Part shown: positions 42,219 to 54,322 of the stretch, piece by piece
Layout of the letters: every line of letters starts with the position of its first letter
Position numbering within the stretch: the first letter of the stretch is position 1
Source: Gymnothorax reevesii
Taxonomy: Eukaryota; Chordata; Actinopteri; Anguilliformes; Muraenidae
Assembly (NCBI GenBank): GCA_029721435.1
Contig: CM056583.1
Location: forward strand, 53,981,620-54,045,619
DNA length: 64,000 nucleotides
Reading direction: 5' to 3'
The notes under the pieces: model-generated
What the model saw: the letters and a program-made list of their open reading frames with translations, nothing else
What the model was told of the DNA's origin: nothing
Databases searched by the model: none
Position numbers and translations under genes: made by a program

Positions 42219-43045
42219 TTAGACTATCAGGGAGTCGGATCAGACCCACCATGCTCCGCCTCCATCACCAAGCAACTGGAGTCTGCTCCTCCTTCATTCA
42301 TCCTCCTCCATCCCCCTCCCATATCCATGTCCACCGCTGCCACATTCTCTGTGCCATGTGTGCCACGTATCCGCTCACGACGCCAACGGCAACACAGAAA
42401 CCCTGCCCTCCTCCAGAGCTGACCCAGGCATACCCAGGGGGTCAGTCCAGGTCCTTGAGCTTCGTAGACCTCAGTCACGGGTGCATGGTTTGGCTGTATC
42501 TCAGCACCGAAGTTGACTTAGTCATTCTCAGCACCGATTGCCAAAGTGTTCATCTGTCTGCACGACACATGGATTGTCCCCCAATGAGGAGAGGCGACAG
42601 TGACTTCTCATAACTGGATAATTGGGTGCCATGCTTTTTTATTATCGTTATCAGTGACTGATGTTTTATGGTTACGACATTATACACAGAAATGCTGAAA
42701 ACCATCTTTCCTGTCTCATTGTATTTCGTTCCGACCTTGCATTATGTAGGATTTTCTTTTTCCCCCAAAAATGGTGAAAACGGTGATTTTATGCCGGAAT
42801 ATAAATTCTATTGGCTGGAATCGTGACCATGAGACATTAAGCTTGGGTTTTTCCCCTTTTAAAATTCACTATTGATCTTTGTTTGTTTTTTTTTTTTTTT
42901 GTTTTTTTTGATTGCCTTGTGGTTGAGTCCTCTTTAAAAAACTTCTCAGGACCCAGCAGGGCAGGTATGCAAGTGGAAAGAAAATCGAAAAGCGAAGTCC
43001 AGTGTTTTCAGCCAATTTGAATAAAACAAATTGTATGAGGAATGC
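42219..43045 (+). other. rasa1: Probable RASA1 3' UTR
   Basis: Noncoding sequence directly after the RASA1 stop. An AATAAA signal is at 43020-43025; another AATAAA at 43508-43513 and an ATTAAA at 43352-43357 could serve as distal signals. The 3' end is inferred from these hexamers only. Confidence 0.5.
43020..43025 (+). promoter_or_regulatory. rasa1: Candidate polyadenylation signal AATAAA
   Basis: First canonical hexamer after the RASA1 stop codon, about 800 bases downstream. A TGTAAAATA stretch and a T-run follow within 70 bases. This is inference; no cleavage site can be read. Confidence 0.4.
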
Positions 43046-43812
43046 ATGCACTTATTAAACCCTTTTTGTAAAATACACGTGGAGTCTTTTTTTACCCCCC
43101 TCATTTCCAACTTCAGAACAGGAATTATGTGCACCTGAAATTGGGTTCGTCTTCATCAGAATGAAAGTAAACTAACCAGCTATTTTGCGGTTAGGGAAAT
43201 TGGCCTAATAGTACGACTTTGCGTCTCCATTAGCTTGAAAGCCCTCCTCTCGAGAAATTAGCCCTAAGTTGGCGTATGCGCACTTTGCATCATTTCCAGA
43301 TGGAGCACACGGTTCAATTTTTATGATGTTGACTGTTGGTTCTGATGCTCAATTAAAGCATTTATCCCTCAGGCATCTGGCAGCCTGGCTCAATAGGCCG
43401 CAGAAGTCGAATCCACTCTTAATTCTGGTTTGTTAGCATTTTCAAGGTTTCCCGCTTCAAAACATCCAGCAGTCTTTGGGTGCAATATGAGTTTTTGTAA
43501 GTTTCAGAATAAATTAATGGAGTTTGGATGCATGTTTTTTGAAAATGGAGTGCGTTTCATGCAATTTTTCAATCTGAAATCATTGTGTGTAAATATGAAA
43601 ACGAAATGCTACTGGCTAATTGGTTACCAACCCACATGGCTGCATATCTGGGTCGTTTCTGTTGGCTGCCACACTTTTACTTTGATAAAGTACCCTTTTT
43701 TCACATAGTAAAAAGATATTGTTATCGATATCTTTCCTATTCAATTTCATTATTGCATTAATTCATTTGATGGGTACTAGTAGGTAGAAGTCATTGCCTG
43801 CCTATATATACA

Positions 43813-43814
<2 letters not shown>
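43046..43814. other. Sequence after the likely RASA1 end, nothing recognised
   Basis: May be the distal 3' UTR if the AATAAA at 43508 is used. No coding potential was recognised. Confidence 0.3.

Positions 43815-43897
<83 letters not shown>
43815..43897. repeat. (TA)n microsatellite
   Basis: About 40 uninterrupted TA units. Arrays like this form cruciforms easily and vary in length, so the assembled length may be unreliable. Confidence 0.95.
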
Positions 43898-43898
<1 letters not shown>

Positions 43899-43972
43899 CC
43901 TTAAGCGCCATTGGATAGCTAGGTTACACTCTGAAGGCCTATGAAATGTTGAATAGTCTTGTGCTGGCTGCA

Positions 43973-44158
43973 TTAAACAGGCTGTGGAATTACAGTACCC
44001 CCTGAGGGGTCAGGCCTGTCACCATAGATGTCACGACCCAATCCCAAAGCAACAGCACCTCGTCTGATGAGTGCGATGCCCACAACTTTCTTGCGGCTGT
44101 AGCTCATGCCTTGTCCTCTGACTGACTGCATAGCTGCAACAGCACTATGGCATTTCAC
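43973..44158 (-). other. Unrecognised 61-codon open frame
   Basis: The minus-strand frame ends IRRGAVALGLGRDIYGDRPD then PSGGTVIPQPV. Its composition looks protein-like (Gly/Arg/Val-rich, few odd residues), but I cannot match it to a family. It could be a fragment of a retroposed or repeat-derived gene. Confidence 0.2.
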
Positions 44159-45069
44159 AATAAGATCAGTTTTCCAACGAATGAGACCAAGGATGGGTGT
44201 AAACCATAGACTTCAATTCTACAATGCACTGTTCTGTGGATAGATCTCAATTTGCAGCTCATTAGAATTAAAATGCAGCATGGGTGCTTCAACCTCTGTA
44301 GTGACCGTTTGGCTCGTCGTGGATATATCATGTTTGCTTCTTCTGCTGTGTCACCAATGCATTTAGCGATGAAGCTGTCCTGTAGAAAAGTGATCAGTTC
44401 ACTCTTTTGTGTGAAGTTTTGTGTTCACCCCATTGTAGTGTAGTATTTTAGCACTGTCATTTACCCCATTCTGTAGCCCATCCTCTCCATTATCAACATT
44501 TTCATTTTTAATGTGTCATGGGTTGGGAGGATACTAAGTGAGGACTGATTAAACCTGATGTTGTAGTACTGGTGCAATTTTTGGCCCATCAGTGACCTTA
44601 ACCACAGTTGTGCTTCACTTAAGGGCCAGATTTGAGAACCTCTATTGGAAGTCATATCCATGTTAATTTGTGAAGTTATACGAGGTCTGAATCAATAGCA
44701 TGTGAAATTTGATTATATTCTGGACTGTTTAAAAAAAATAATCTGGCTTCTAGAGCTGACTGACAAACGGCAATATTGATGCCATGTCACTTGAGACATT
44801 GTTCCAAACCTTATTTGAAAGGCTTCTATCAGTGTCCTTAAATGGCCTTTAATGACGGGTGCTTAAGGCACTGTAAATGAAGAAAGAAGGAAGTGGTTTT
44901 CAGAGTTCATCAGCAGGAGCACAGTTTCATGTTCTGGTTTCCCCTGTCATGAGTTCTTGGATAAAACTGCATTGATCAGCACTCTTCTTTGATGAGCTTC
45001 GTGAGCTGAGCGCTTTGGTGAGTATCTAAAGAAAGTGACCTCAATAATGCACCCATCTACATTTTGCTA
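44159..45069. other. Intergenic sequence, nothing recognised
   Basis: No exon, transposon end or hairpin head was recognised. Confidence 0.35.
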
Positions 45070-45370
45070 CTGCTGCCACATAGCAAGAAAGTTGCGGGTT
45101 CGAGTCTGGACTGGGGCCTTGTTGAGTTAGAATTTTCTCCGCGTTTCCTCTGGGAACCCCAGCTTCCTCCCACTGTCCAAAGACATGCCGGTCAGGCGAA
45201 TGGGAGACCCTAAATTGCCCATAGATATGAGTGTGAGAGTGAATGGTGTGTGCGCCCTACAATGAATTAGTGAGCTGTCCGGGGTGAGTTCCTGCCTTTC
45301 ACCTGTAGTCAACTGGGACCCACAACTCTAGTGAGGAAAAAGCAGCATTGATGATGAATGGATGGATGTT
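45070..45370 (+). repeat. SINE with tRNA-like head and L2-type tail
   Basis: A B-box-like GGTTCGAGTCT lies near 45099. It is followed by the widespread fish tail 'cttcctcccactgtccaaag acatgc', 'ctaaattgcccatag', 'gtgtgtgcgccctac', 'gagctgtccggggtg', and a terminal (ATGG)n. Target duplications were not determined. Confidence 0.8.
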
Positions 45371-46442
45371 GCTGCCACACAGGTGCGGCCACTGGAGCTA
45401 TTCTGGGGGCGCAATGGAAATTTTGAAAAACTTGAAGTTGGACGTATGACGCCATATGCTTTCCCGGGGTGTGAGGCTGGTCTTTGGGCCAGAGAGGAGA
45501 GGGGTGAACTATTCCAGACCAGGATTCTTACTTGACATGTTCTTCTCATTTCAGAGTGGAGTGTACAATTTTATCTCTTGCGACTGCTATCCAGGTCATG
45601 TGAGTGACTGCAGAGCTTCCAGGGCAGGGAGGAATATGGAGATCTACTGACTGAACACTGCTGCACATGGTTTTCTGCTTTCTGTTACCTCCTGATTATG
45701 GTGCCACTGAATACAGTGGAGGAATTCTTGTTGACCAAAAACAGTCCAGTTTTCTGGCACAGACATGGGCTCTTTTACCTGGCAATATGCAAACAGGCCA
45801 TCAACAAAACCTAAGATGTCTCTTTCTCGTCGTCCATCTCTTTGTTTATTAATATATCGGTTCCTGTTGTTGCTGACACATTGGCGCTGAGCAAATGAAG
45901 GGTTGATTTCCAGAAGTGCTCATGTTTGTTTTTGTCTTTTCAGAGAAACAAGATTTTAAGAATTTGACAACTTGTGGGGATCATGTTGCATGTGCTCGGC
46001 TGATGTAAACATAATGAAATATCAGAAAAGATGTCTTAATACATATCAGGAGCCTCTATCTCGATTCTTGGCCCAGATATTTCAAACACCAATCTTTGTA
46101 ATTTTAACAGTATTAAATTATATTATTTCAGAGTATTAAAACACCACTTTATAATGAAAATTATAGTCATACCAGTATACTTTATTCATGGATGTCAGAA
46201 AGCTTCTTGAACAAAATTAATGGAAGATACTTACAGTGAAATGGAAGGTAAATGCAGCTGAATCATGGTCACAATAAAAGCCAATTTTCATTAATTATGA
46301 ATGGGTAGTACTACCATCCAAAGAGGTTTAAAGATTTCATTCATCATCGATAGGGATGCGTCATGGTAATTAGAAAGTTCAGCCAAAGAATAATCAGCTA
46401 AAAAAGAAAACCTTTTGCCAGACTTCTTTTTTGCTTGTTTTT
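45371..46442. other. Intergenic sequence, nothing recognised
   Basis: Short open frames without recognisable domains. No transposon ends were placed. Confidence 0.35.
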
Positions 46443-46682
46443 ACCTCCGCCAACGAAGTTGGGGCGGAGGTTTCGTTTTCGCCCCTGTTTGTCTGTCAGT
46501 TTGTGGGTGGATTGCTATTACATCAAGGATGGACCCATTGATTTTGACCGTGATCAGTGAAACAATATGGCCGCCACAGCAGCCATCTTGAAATCCTATC
46601 ATACGCGATAACTTTGCTCCCACTCATGCACATTTGGATTGTGCTGCCTTGGCGGAGGTTTGCACTCTACGAGTGCCTCTAG
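46443..46682 (+). repeat. Hairpin-headed repeat (ACCTCCGCC type), best preserved
   Basis: The head hairpin ACCTCCGCCAACGAAGTTGG with GGCGGAGGT is intact. Then come gcccctgtttgtctgtcag, CAGCAGCCATCTTGAAATCC, the inverted arm TTGGCGGAGGT, hairpin GCACTCTACGAGTGC and CTCTAG. It is 240 bp, a single-unit version of 27342-27775. Confidence 0.85.
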
Positions 46683-49074
46683 TTAGCCCATGTTTCTGGC
46701 TGCCTGGGTCTTTTTTTTAAAGCTTTTTTTGGTTGAGTCCACACACACACATATCCTGGCCTGTAGAGTCAGCCATCTTGGTTAGTTAAGAAAGCTACAG
46801 TAGCTGCTATTGGCCAACCAATTTTCTAAGCAATGCTTTTATTGGCTGACTGGACTTGTGTACTTATAGAAGTTTTTAAATGGACTTGGTCACTGCTAGA
46901 AGTAGCTTTTTGGAGAATTTCCAATTCACTGCTCTTTTCATATTATGCTCGAGTCCTTCTTGGCCAGAATTAGCTTATGTGGCTTATTCCTCATCAATGA
47001 ACGAATGTATTTGTAGTGCTATCTGATTTTGAATAAATATGGACTTCAGCACTTATGGAAATAACCCCTTCAAATGTTGAGGCATGCAGGTACCTATTGG
47101 GAATAAGTACATATTCCTGCTGTTAGTAAATATCCTTCCCTTGTTCACATCACTTGGAATCCTTGGTATTGATTCACACCCATACAGTGCATGTTAAAAA
47201 AAACCGGTTTGAAACTCTTGTTTTACCCATAAGGGAAATGTAGCAGTAAGCCAAGCCTTAAGTATTTTTTTAAGCATAAAGTTAAGTAAACGCATTTCAC
47301 TACAATGAGAACCATTCAGTCAAGTTTCTTTTTTGCTCCCAAGCAAAGAGTTTGTAACACTTGAACCTATCAATTTTAGACTCTTTAAACTTGTAGTGCA
47401 TCTCACACCTCTCAACAAAGTAAACTGATTTTTTTTTTTGTGTGTCCATCTGTCAAAAAGTAACACATTTGATACTTTCTCAAGATTCCTTCTTTGTAGG
47501 ATTAGATATGTTTGGAATCGCTAATTTCTCCTTTGTATGCTTTTCAAAAATGGGTTGTGTCTTGGTGCGACATTCCTATTGTTTAATTTCCTTTTCCTAT
47601 ATTGGATTGACACGTAGCTAATGATTTTCAAACGTTTGAAGCACGCTTAATGTTTAACATGAAAAATTTGGCACTTACAGTTGAGGTGCTATTATAATTA
47701 TGGATGACATTTTCAGTTGTATCTGGGCTGCTACCTTTGGTGCTTCAATGAAATTGCTTTGTAAGCACTGATGTCAGCTGCAGTGTCAGTACACTTTGGA
47801 TACTAAAACTGGCCACAGGATGTCACTAAGTCCACCAAAACAGAAAAATATGGACAGAAATGACTACACATAACATTGTTTTTATTATGCATGTACATGC
47901 ATCAATGCCGAAATTTAAGTATTGCTAGGCCACTGTTTCTTTAGCTTTTTTTTTTTAATTTGGAGGCGCTAAAATATATTATTTGTTGACCCTTCACTTT
48001 CTGAAAGACCTGGTGGAAAATATTAGGCAAATAACTCCAAAAATGTATTCTGGTGTTGGGCACAAATTGTGATTTAGTATGAGCAGTGTAATATGTTGGA
48101 TAGAAGTCAGAGAGGGGATATCTAATCTGATTACTTTTGGATTACTTCCCGTATTGTTCACCCAATAAATTTCAGAATGAATGCGCTGACAAAATAATGA
48201 CTTATTTTTGAAACATAGCTTCAATGAATGTATTATCTGCCCATCTATCTTTGTTGGTAGACATGCGGACTGTCTGATTCTGATTTTGGTCGTAGTGTGT
48301 GTATACATAATATTTTTTTAAGTAATCCAAATGTAATAAAGTTATCTTTGGAAAAATACCTAATTCATTTATTATACATGTAAAAAGCATCTAAGGTTGA
48401 TTACAGTTATTGCATTTTTGTAACCCAGACTGTTATATGATCCAGATGGGTTTGATGCAACCCCTTTCAAATATGCTGAAGCCAGGTGATTACATTTGAA
48501 TTATTACATACAGTGATTTTCATTAGTATATGGTTGCTGGATTTTAAAGCCACAAATTCATTAATAAACTGTGGACATTAGTAGATAAAAAGGCAATACA
48601 GCGCTATGTTCACAACTGACCTTTTTCTGTATATTATTTACGTATTAATGCTCCCAGTTTATGCAGGGACAAATGAAGGCCAGTTCTATAAATTCACATG
48701 CATCCAGTGGTTTCTTTTTCTTATCTTTGAATTTTGTAGTGACGTTACAGAATATGGAGCAGCCTGCATTCTTTCATAGTGATGCATGTTTAATCTTTAT
48801 GATAAAGCCATTTATTGTATGTCCCTTGTACAAAAACATTAATTATGTAGTATTCTGGTGCATGAAATGTTTTATTTGTTGTATCACTTAAGAATCTGGC
48901 AACAGTTTTTAATGTCAGGTTAAATCTTATTATTTTTTAAGGGCAGTTATGTGACCTTTACAACTGTATCATCTATAGGCATTGTTAGAATAGTATGTAC
49001 AGCTGGCCATCCTGTTTGCTCTAATTGATGAGCATGTCCAGGTCTACCTCTCCAGAGAAACCAATGATTGCTCT
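46683..49074. other. Intergenic sequence, nothing recognised
   Basis: AT-rich, with poly-T runs. No host exon or transposon end was identified in about 2.4 kb. Confidence 0.3.
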
Positions 49075-49204
49075 GGGGTACATTTCCCAAAAGGTTAGTC
49101 GATAACTATGTTAGAAACTTGCATGGTTTGAACCAGAGCCATGTTGAGATGATAACTATGTCAGCAACATAGATTCTTAACTAAACATTTGGGAAATGTA
49201 CCCC
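49075..49204. mobile_element. 130-bp MITE
   Basis: Near-perfect inverted ends GGGGTACATTTCCCAAA (49075) and TTTGGGAAATGTACCCC (49204). The internal 'gataactatgt' phrase is repeated. It has no coding capacity; the superfamily is not assigned. Confidence 0.8.
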
Positions 49205-50539
49205 TGACTGTTTACTCTCTGCTTAAGCAGTGTTTCATTTCCTTTTTTTAACACATGAAACTTGTCTTAACTGATTAATGCTATAATCATTTGTATTTTA
49301 AATCAATGTCTTTTCCTCACTTGTTGACCACTACTTGAAGTTATTCGTTCAATGTATGTCTTCCTGGGTTGGTATGGCGGGTGGCCATTATGAAGCTGAT
49401 ACCTGCACAATTTTTAATCTCAAAACTAAGAGCCCACTGAAGAAATGGTGTATCGCCTGCTTTGCAGGTACTACCAGAAAAAGCACTAGAAATGTGGCTT
49501 AAGAGTTACAAGCATGTTACATCATTGGACGGTACCACTGGAAGCTCGGCCAGGAGAGGATCTGCTGCTCATATAAACATTTAATCTTAAGGATTGCTTT
49601 ACTTTGTACTCTGATATTTGGATTACATTATTACATTCTTTTAAGAAATAAATCAAATAAACAGATGAGTATGTGTGATGCAGCAGCAGTAGCAGCATCC
49701 CGAGACTGCTATCATGTTGTACAAAAAGCCAGAATTTGGTATGATGACTTAAATTTTCCAGACAAAGACAGCTAGTTCTACAGCCCGAACACACTATGAA
49801 ATCTTGTCCTGAATGTCAATGGTGGCTACTGCCACTTTTTTGATTTCTGAGTAATATAGCATGGGGGTAAAGGAGTGTGTTCGCTGTGGTTGAAAGTGGC
49901 AAGCCTGTTTTGGCAAAAACCATTTCAATCTCGATCAGTTCTTTAAAAAATACAAGTAGAAAATGTGATATTCCTAGCTGCTCTGTCGCTCTTAAGGCAC
50001 TCTGGTCAGATGTGAATATATGAAGGCGCATTTTAAAGGTATTATTCTGCTAATGGTGTGAAAGTTTCTACGTGACACATTTTCATCTAGACAGGAAAAA
50101 TACAGTAATAAGCTATGGGAGGCAGAGTGCTCACTGGTAGGTCCATCCTTGTAAATGTATTTATAAGCTGGCGTTGGGACACCTTGGGGCTCAGAGGTAA
50201 TAGTGCTGTTGTTTGCAGTGTGTGATGTGTGTATCTCAGGATGGGAGCCCTTAGCCCCTGGCTGTCGGATCTCTCAGCAGGACGAACTCAGCTGCGCGAT
50301 TTTAATGGCCATTCTGCGCAGTAATCACCCCTAACGTTCATTTCAAATCCCCCCTGTGTCTTACACCCCACATTTTTTCCGGAAAAAAAGCATAGGTAAG
50401 TGCACTGAATGCTACCTCTGAGTGTCAAGCAGCACAGAGCCATTGAGGAGAAGTGTAAATCCAATTCCATCGTCCCTGTTGAAGGACTACCTTATTATTC
50501 AGCCAATGGTAGGGGGATGGGGGTTCGGTGAATTTGTCA

Positions 50540-50690
50540 ATCTGGAAGAATGAGGCTTGAGCTGTTTTAACCCCTTCCCTCTGGAGACCTACTCCAGTGG
50601 GTGCAAAAAAAATTTTATTTGATTGGCAGGGCATTATGTCACCATGGTAACCGATCAGTTGAGCAAGTGACCTATATTTTGAAAGCTTAG
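50540..50690 (-). repeat. Dispersed repeat, inverted relative to 37255-37400
   Basis: Read on the minus strand: 'ttaccatggtgacataatg', 'caccca ctggagtaggtct', 'ccagagggaaggggttaa'. It matches the 37255-37400 copy in order and spacing. Confidence 0.6.
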
Positions 50691-51059
50691 CCATCTAGGA
50701 TCTCAGATGTAGTTATGATAACTTTAAACCTAACCCAGAAGTGGTTATACCAAATTAAATATTTAGCCCTGTATCAATGGTTTTTGCACAGTCATGTTTT
50801 TTTTTTTTTTTTTTCTGATAATGACCATTCAAACAGTACATTGGAAGGTTGTTATCTGGGTTGGGGTGTTGTCATCGTTATGTATCCATTTTTATGATAA
50901 TTCTGACATGCCAGTGTAGGCAATGTCTGTGAAAATACATTCTGCAATTCATCTGGACATATCTTCCATGAGGGTCCCGGAATCCGCAAGTGTTTATTGT
51001 CTTTCAGCATCATATACTCTCCTACTGGTGGCCCAGCTGAGGTTGTGCAGGCTTCATCT

Positions 51060-51600
51060 GACATCTAGGTAACAAGTTGGTTACTTCACCCCCACGGCTT
51101 GCATTTCTTGAAGTACAGCCCTCTCTCTTGAGCTCCATCTACTGCTTTAGTAGTGAAGCAAATGGGTGTTCTGTTCCTCTTTCCTTCCATGCCCAATGTA
51201 TTGAGAGCTCTGACCAAAGACGCACCTGCAAAGCCTCTGCACCATTCTCCCATTAAGAGGCACCTTGTGCTCTGTCCATCTTCCCTGCATCCATATTTCC
51301 TGACCACTTGTACTCGGTGAGCTTCTTTCAAAGACCTCGTTCAGATTATTACTACAAGAAACCGATAGCTCTTGCGGGACAATGGGTTTGTTAGACTCTA
51401 TGTCTATGTCTGAGAACTATGTCTGGATTCAATATGCTTACTGTGATGTGCTGCAGACACTTCACCTGTTTCTCCAGATCCACTACCAGCTGCCAGCCCC
51501 ATGCAGAGGCAAGGATTCCTGCAGATCTTTTCTCTGGTTGGAGTGTTGGCTGCTCCTCAGGTTTGATTAATCTGATGGTCTAGCACTTCAGCGATTAAGT
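51060..51600 (-). repeat. Decayed retroelement-like coding fragment
   Basis: Minus-strand frames at 51331-51086 (RCLLMGEWCRGFAGASLVRA ... LNTLGMEGKRNRTPI) and in a shifted frame look like a once-coding repeat. I cannot assign it to a named family. Frameshifts are present. Confidence 0.3.
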
Positions 51601-54322
51601 TCAGGACTTTATGGCACCGCCAGTGCCTTCCTTCTACTAGCGTCTTAATGCGGCTGCTTTGGATTTGTGGCGATACTGATTCCCCAGACTTCAGCTGATC
51701 TAGAAGAAACCAGAGAACCAAGGGTCTTATGTATTAAAGACACCTTTCATTCTAAAAGGTGGCACATTCAGAAAACTGAAAAAGTACGTGCACAAAGGCA
51801 CCTCTATATGTATCAAACTGTGCTCACGACTGGTTCACTTTTCCTTGATGCGTCTCGATGACGGTGAAATTGAGTGCACATGAACGAACCTACCCTCCCA
51901 GGCTCCTCTTGCAAAAGACTATGCAAATAAATACAGATGAGTACAAAAAGACCTGCTTGTCAGCTTGCTGTCCAAAGAACAATGGTTGAACAGCCTGTTC
52001 CCAGCAAAAAGAAAAAAAAAATTCTCTGTGCGCAAGACAGTAATGCTGATTTCCAGGGTAGAGGCCAGGAAAAAAGAGCAAATGGTGACCTTTACTTCAC
52101 CCCTCAAAAAGAGTTCACTATCCGCATGCGCAAATGAAGGTTATTGTAGTTAACTAAGACTGAGTCAAAAACTATAGAATAGTTATCAGAAATAAAATTA
52201 AAAATAGAACTTCAGAAGAAAATACAACTACAAAATATAACTGAAAACTAATAGTAAAAATGTAATAAAAATAAATATTAATGAAAAATTCTATTCCTTA
52301 TGATATTTTTAACTATTATCAAACTGTTTTTCTGGAAACTGGGGGCGGGACTCTTATAAGCGATTTTGCTTCTCCCGCGACCCTTTCGGTCATGATACAT
52401 GTTGTGTTGTGTTGAAATTGTCATGAAATGACTTAACAATCATGCTAGGAAAAAAAAAAAAAAAACCTAATAAACCATAATCGGCGTCATATTGCTGTTA
52501 ATGCCATACCTGACTAAGATGGCAACAATCATGCACAACCCCAGCTTTGAGTCTGTTTCCAACACTACTACCTCCTGAGGATAAAGGAATCATGGGTTGC
52601 GCCAGGCTGCTTTGCTGCAACATTTATCCATCACATATGACTTGGACATTGATGGAGAGAGAATGCTTATGATTCGGGGTCGGCAACCTGCAGCTGTTTG
52701 CCCCCTTTCCAGTGGCTCCTTGGCTTTGACAAAAATTCTGTGGGCATGAATCACGGTTACATTTTAAACTTTTGATTTTCGCTTATCATTGTTGTGGGCA
52801 GCATACAAAATACCCTGTGGCAATCAGGAGACTACCCCTACGAAGCTACCATATTTTATGAAGTCTTTACCCTAAAAAATCCTTAATTTGAGTAATGTGA
52901 TTCAACAGATAGAGTTAATCTCTTATTAAATGTCTTCAATGAAAATAGCTCCTCAATTTTGTCAATATACTGTAGGTGCATGTAGGCAGCAGGCTAATCC
53001 AATAAAGGCGTAAAATGACAATTAAATACAAATCGTGCCCATAGGCTTATAATAAACTTATGCTGCGACGAAATGGCAATAGGCTATGAAGTTGATTGTT
53101 GAGCATAATATCTTCTGCCATCATACTACTACATTATGCTACAAAAATATTTGGCTGAGTCATTTATTTATCAGCTATTTTAACTAGTTAATCAAGTGAG
53201 CTAATGTTTTCCAACATCAAGTTTCCTATAGAGGGAATTCAGAAAATTTACTCTTTTCAAATGATTTGCCAAATTTGTAGTAAAATGATGTACATCTGCT
53301 TCTTTTTTTTAGGATCATCGGTAATCTTCAAATACTTCCAATCTGGTGATTTCTTTGACATATTTCTAAATTTTTTTTACTGTTGTTGTTTCCAAATAAC
53401 ATATTTGAGTAACAGGCAAATGCTGAAATATAAGATTTTTTTTGTAACAACTTTAGCAATTTGCATCAATAATGTTAAAGTCTATATACATTTTTTTGTT
53501 ATTGTGATTACGTATATGCGAGTAATTTATAGTGCAGTCAGATTACTGCTAAACTGCCCCATTATTATAGGTCTGTGACTTCCTTTATAAAAAAATTTTT
53601 TTGACTACAGCAAAAACAGGTTTCGAATAGCTAAATGCCAACAAATATAGATTGAAGCAAAATATTTTGTTGGACAATGATGTGTTTTGAATTTTAGAAA
53701 TGATTACGTCTTTATTTTTTGATATATTTTGACTTTTGGCTCACTTGACAGTGCTCTGGGGTTATTCGAAATATTTCAATAACACAAGTTGGAAACAATT
53801 TTTTAAAATTCTAAGAAGCATTCAGAATGTTGATTTAGAATTGGAATTTCAACATGATTGAAGCTTTGAAGTATCCGGTGCAGCCCGAAAAAGTTAAAAA
53901 TAATTTTTGCAGGATTTTTTAAGAGACTCTTCAAAGATTTTGCTGTCGAGGCTTCCAGAGGATCTCAAGTGTCAATCAAGGAGTCTCAGAGGCTCCAAGA
54001 GCTGCTGTCAGTCTATTTTGCTCACTGGGCAACAGTTTATTTTATTATTTTACTGAAATATGAAGAGGACTCAAAGTAAGCTTGCATAGGTCTTCGTAAC
54101 TACTAAATTCAAAGTATAGGGCTACACATCCTATTGGATTTTTTCTCTATTTCACAACTGTTCACTTTTGTGTTTTGTTGATAATAGAATCTCCCATTAA
54201 AAATAACAAAACGTGAACAATTTCTTTATCCTAACTCAATAATTTCATAAAAACAGCAAAACCATTTTAGGGCTCATTTGGACTAAATAAACAGTGTCAC
54301 CTTCATTATTCGGGGAAAAATA
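51601..54322. other. Intergenic sequence, nothing firmly recognised
   Basis: AT-rich. It includes poly-A and poly-T runs (52447, 52011) and a low-complexity 'aataaaatta' stretch at 52190-52290. No host exon or transposon ends were found. Confidence 0.3.

Noticed and set aside
42074..42613. 179-codon plus-strand open frame
   Set aside because: It overlaps the last RASA1 exon in another frame and runs into the 3' UTR. The RASA1 frame explains the exon.
47994..48308. 104-codon minus-strand open frame
   Set aside because: Composition is typical of AT-rich noncoding DNA; no domain, no splice context.
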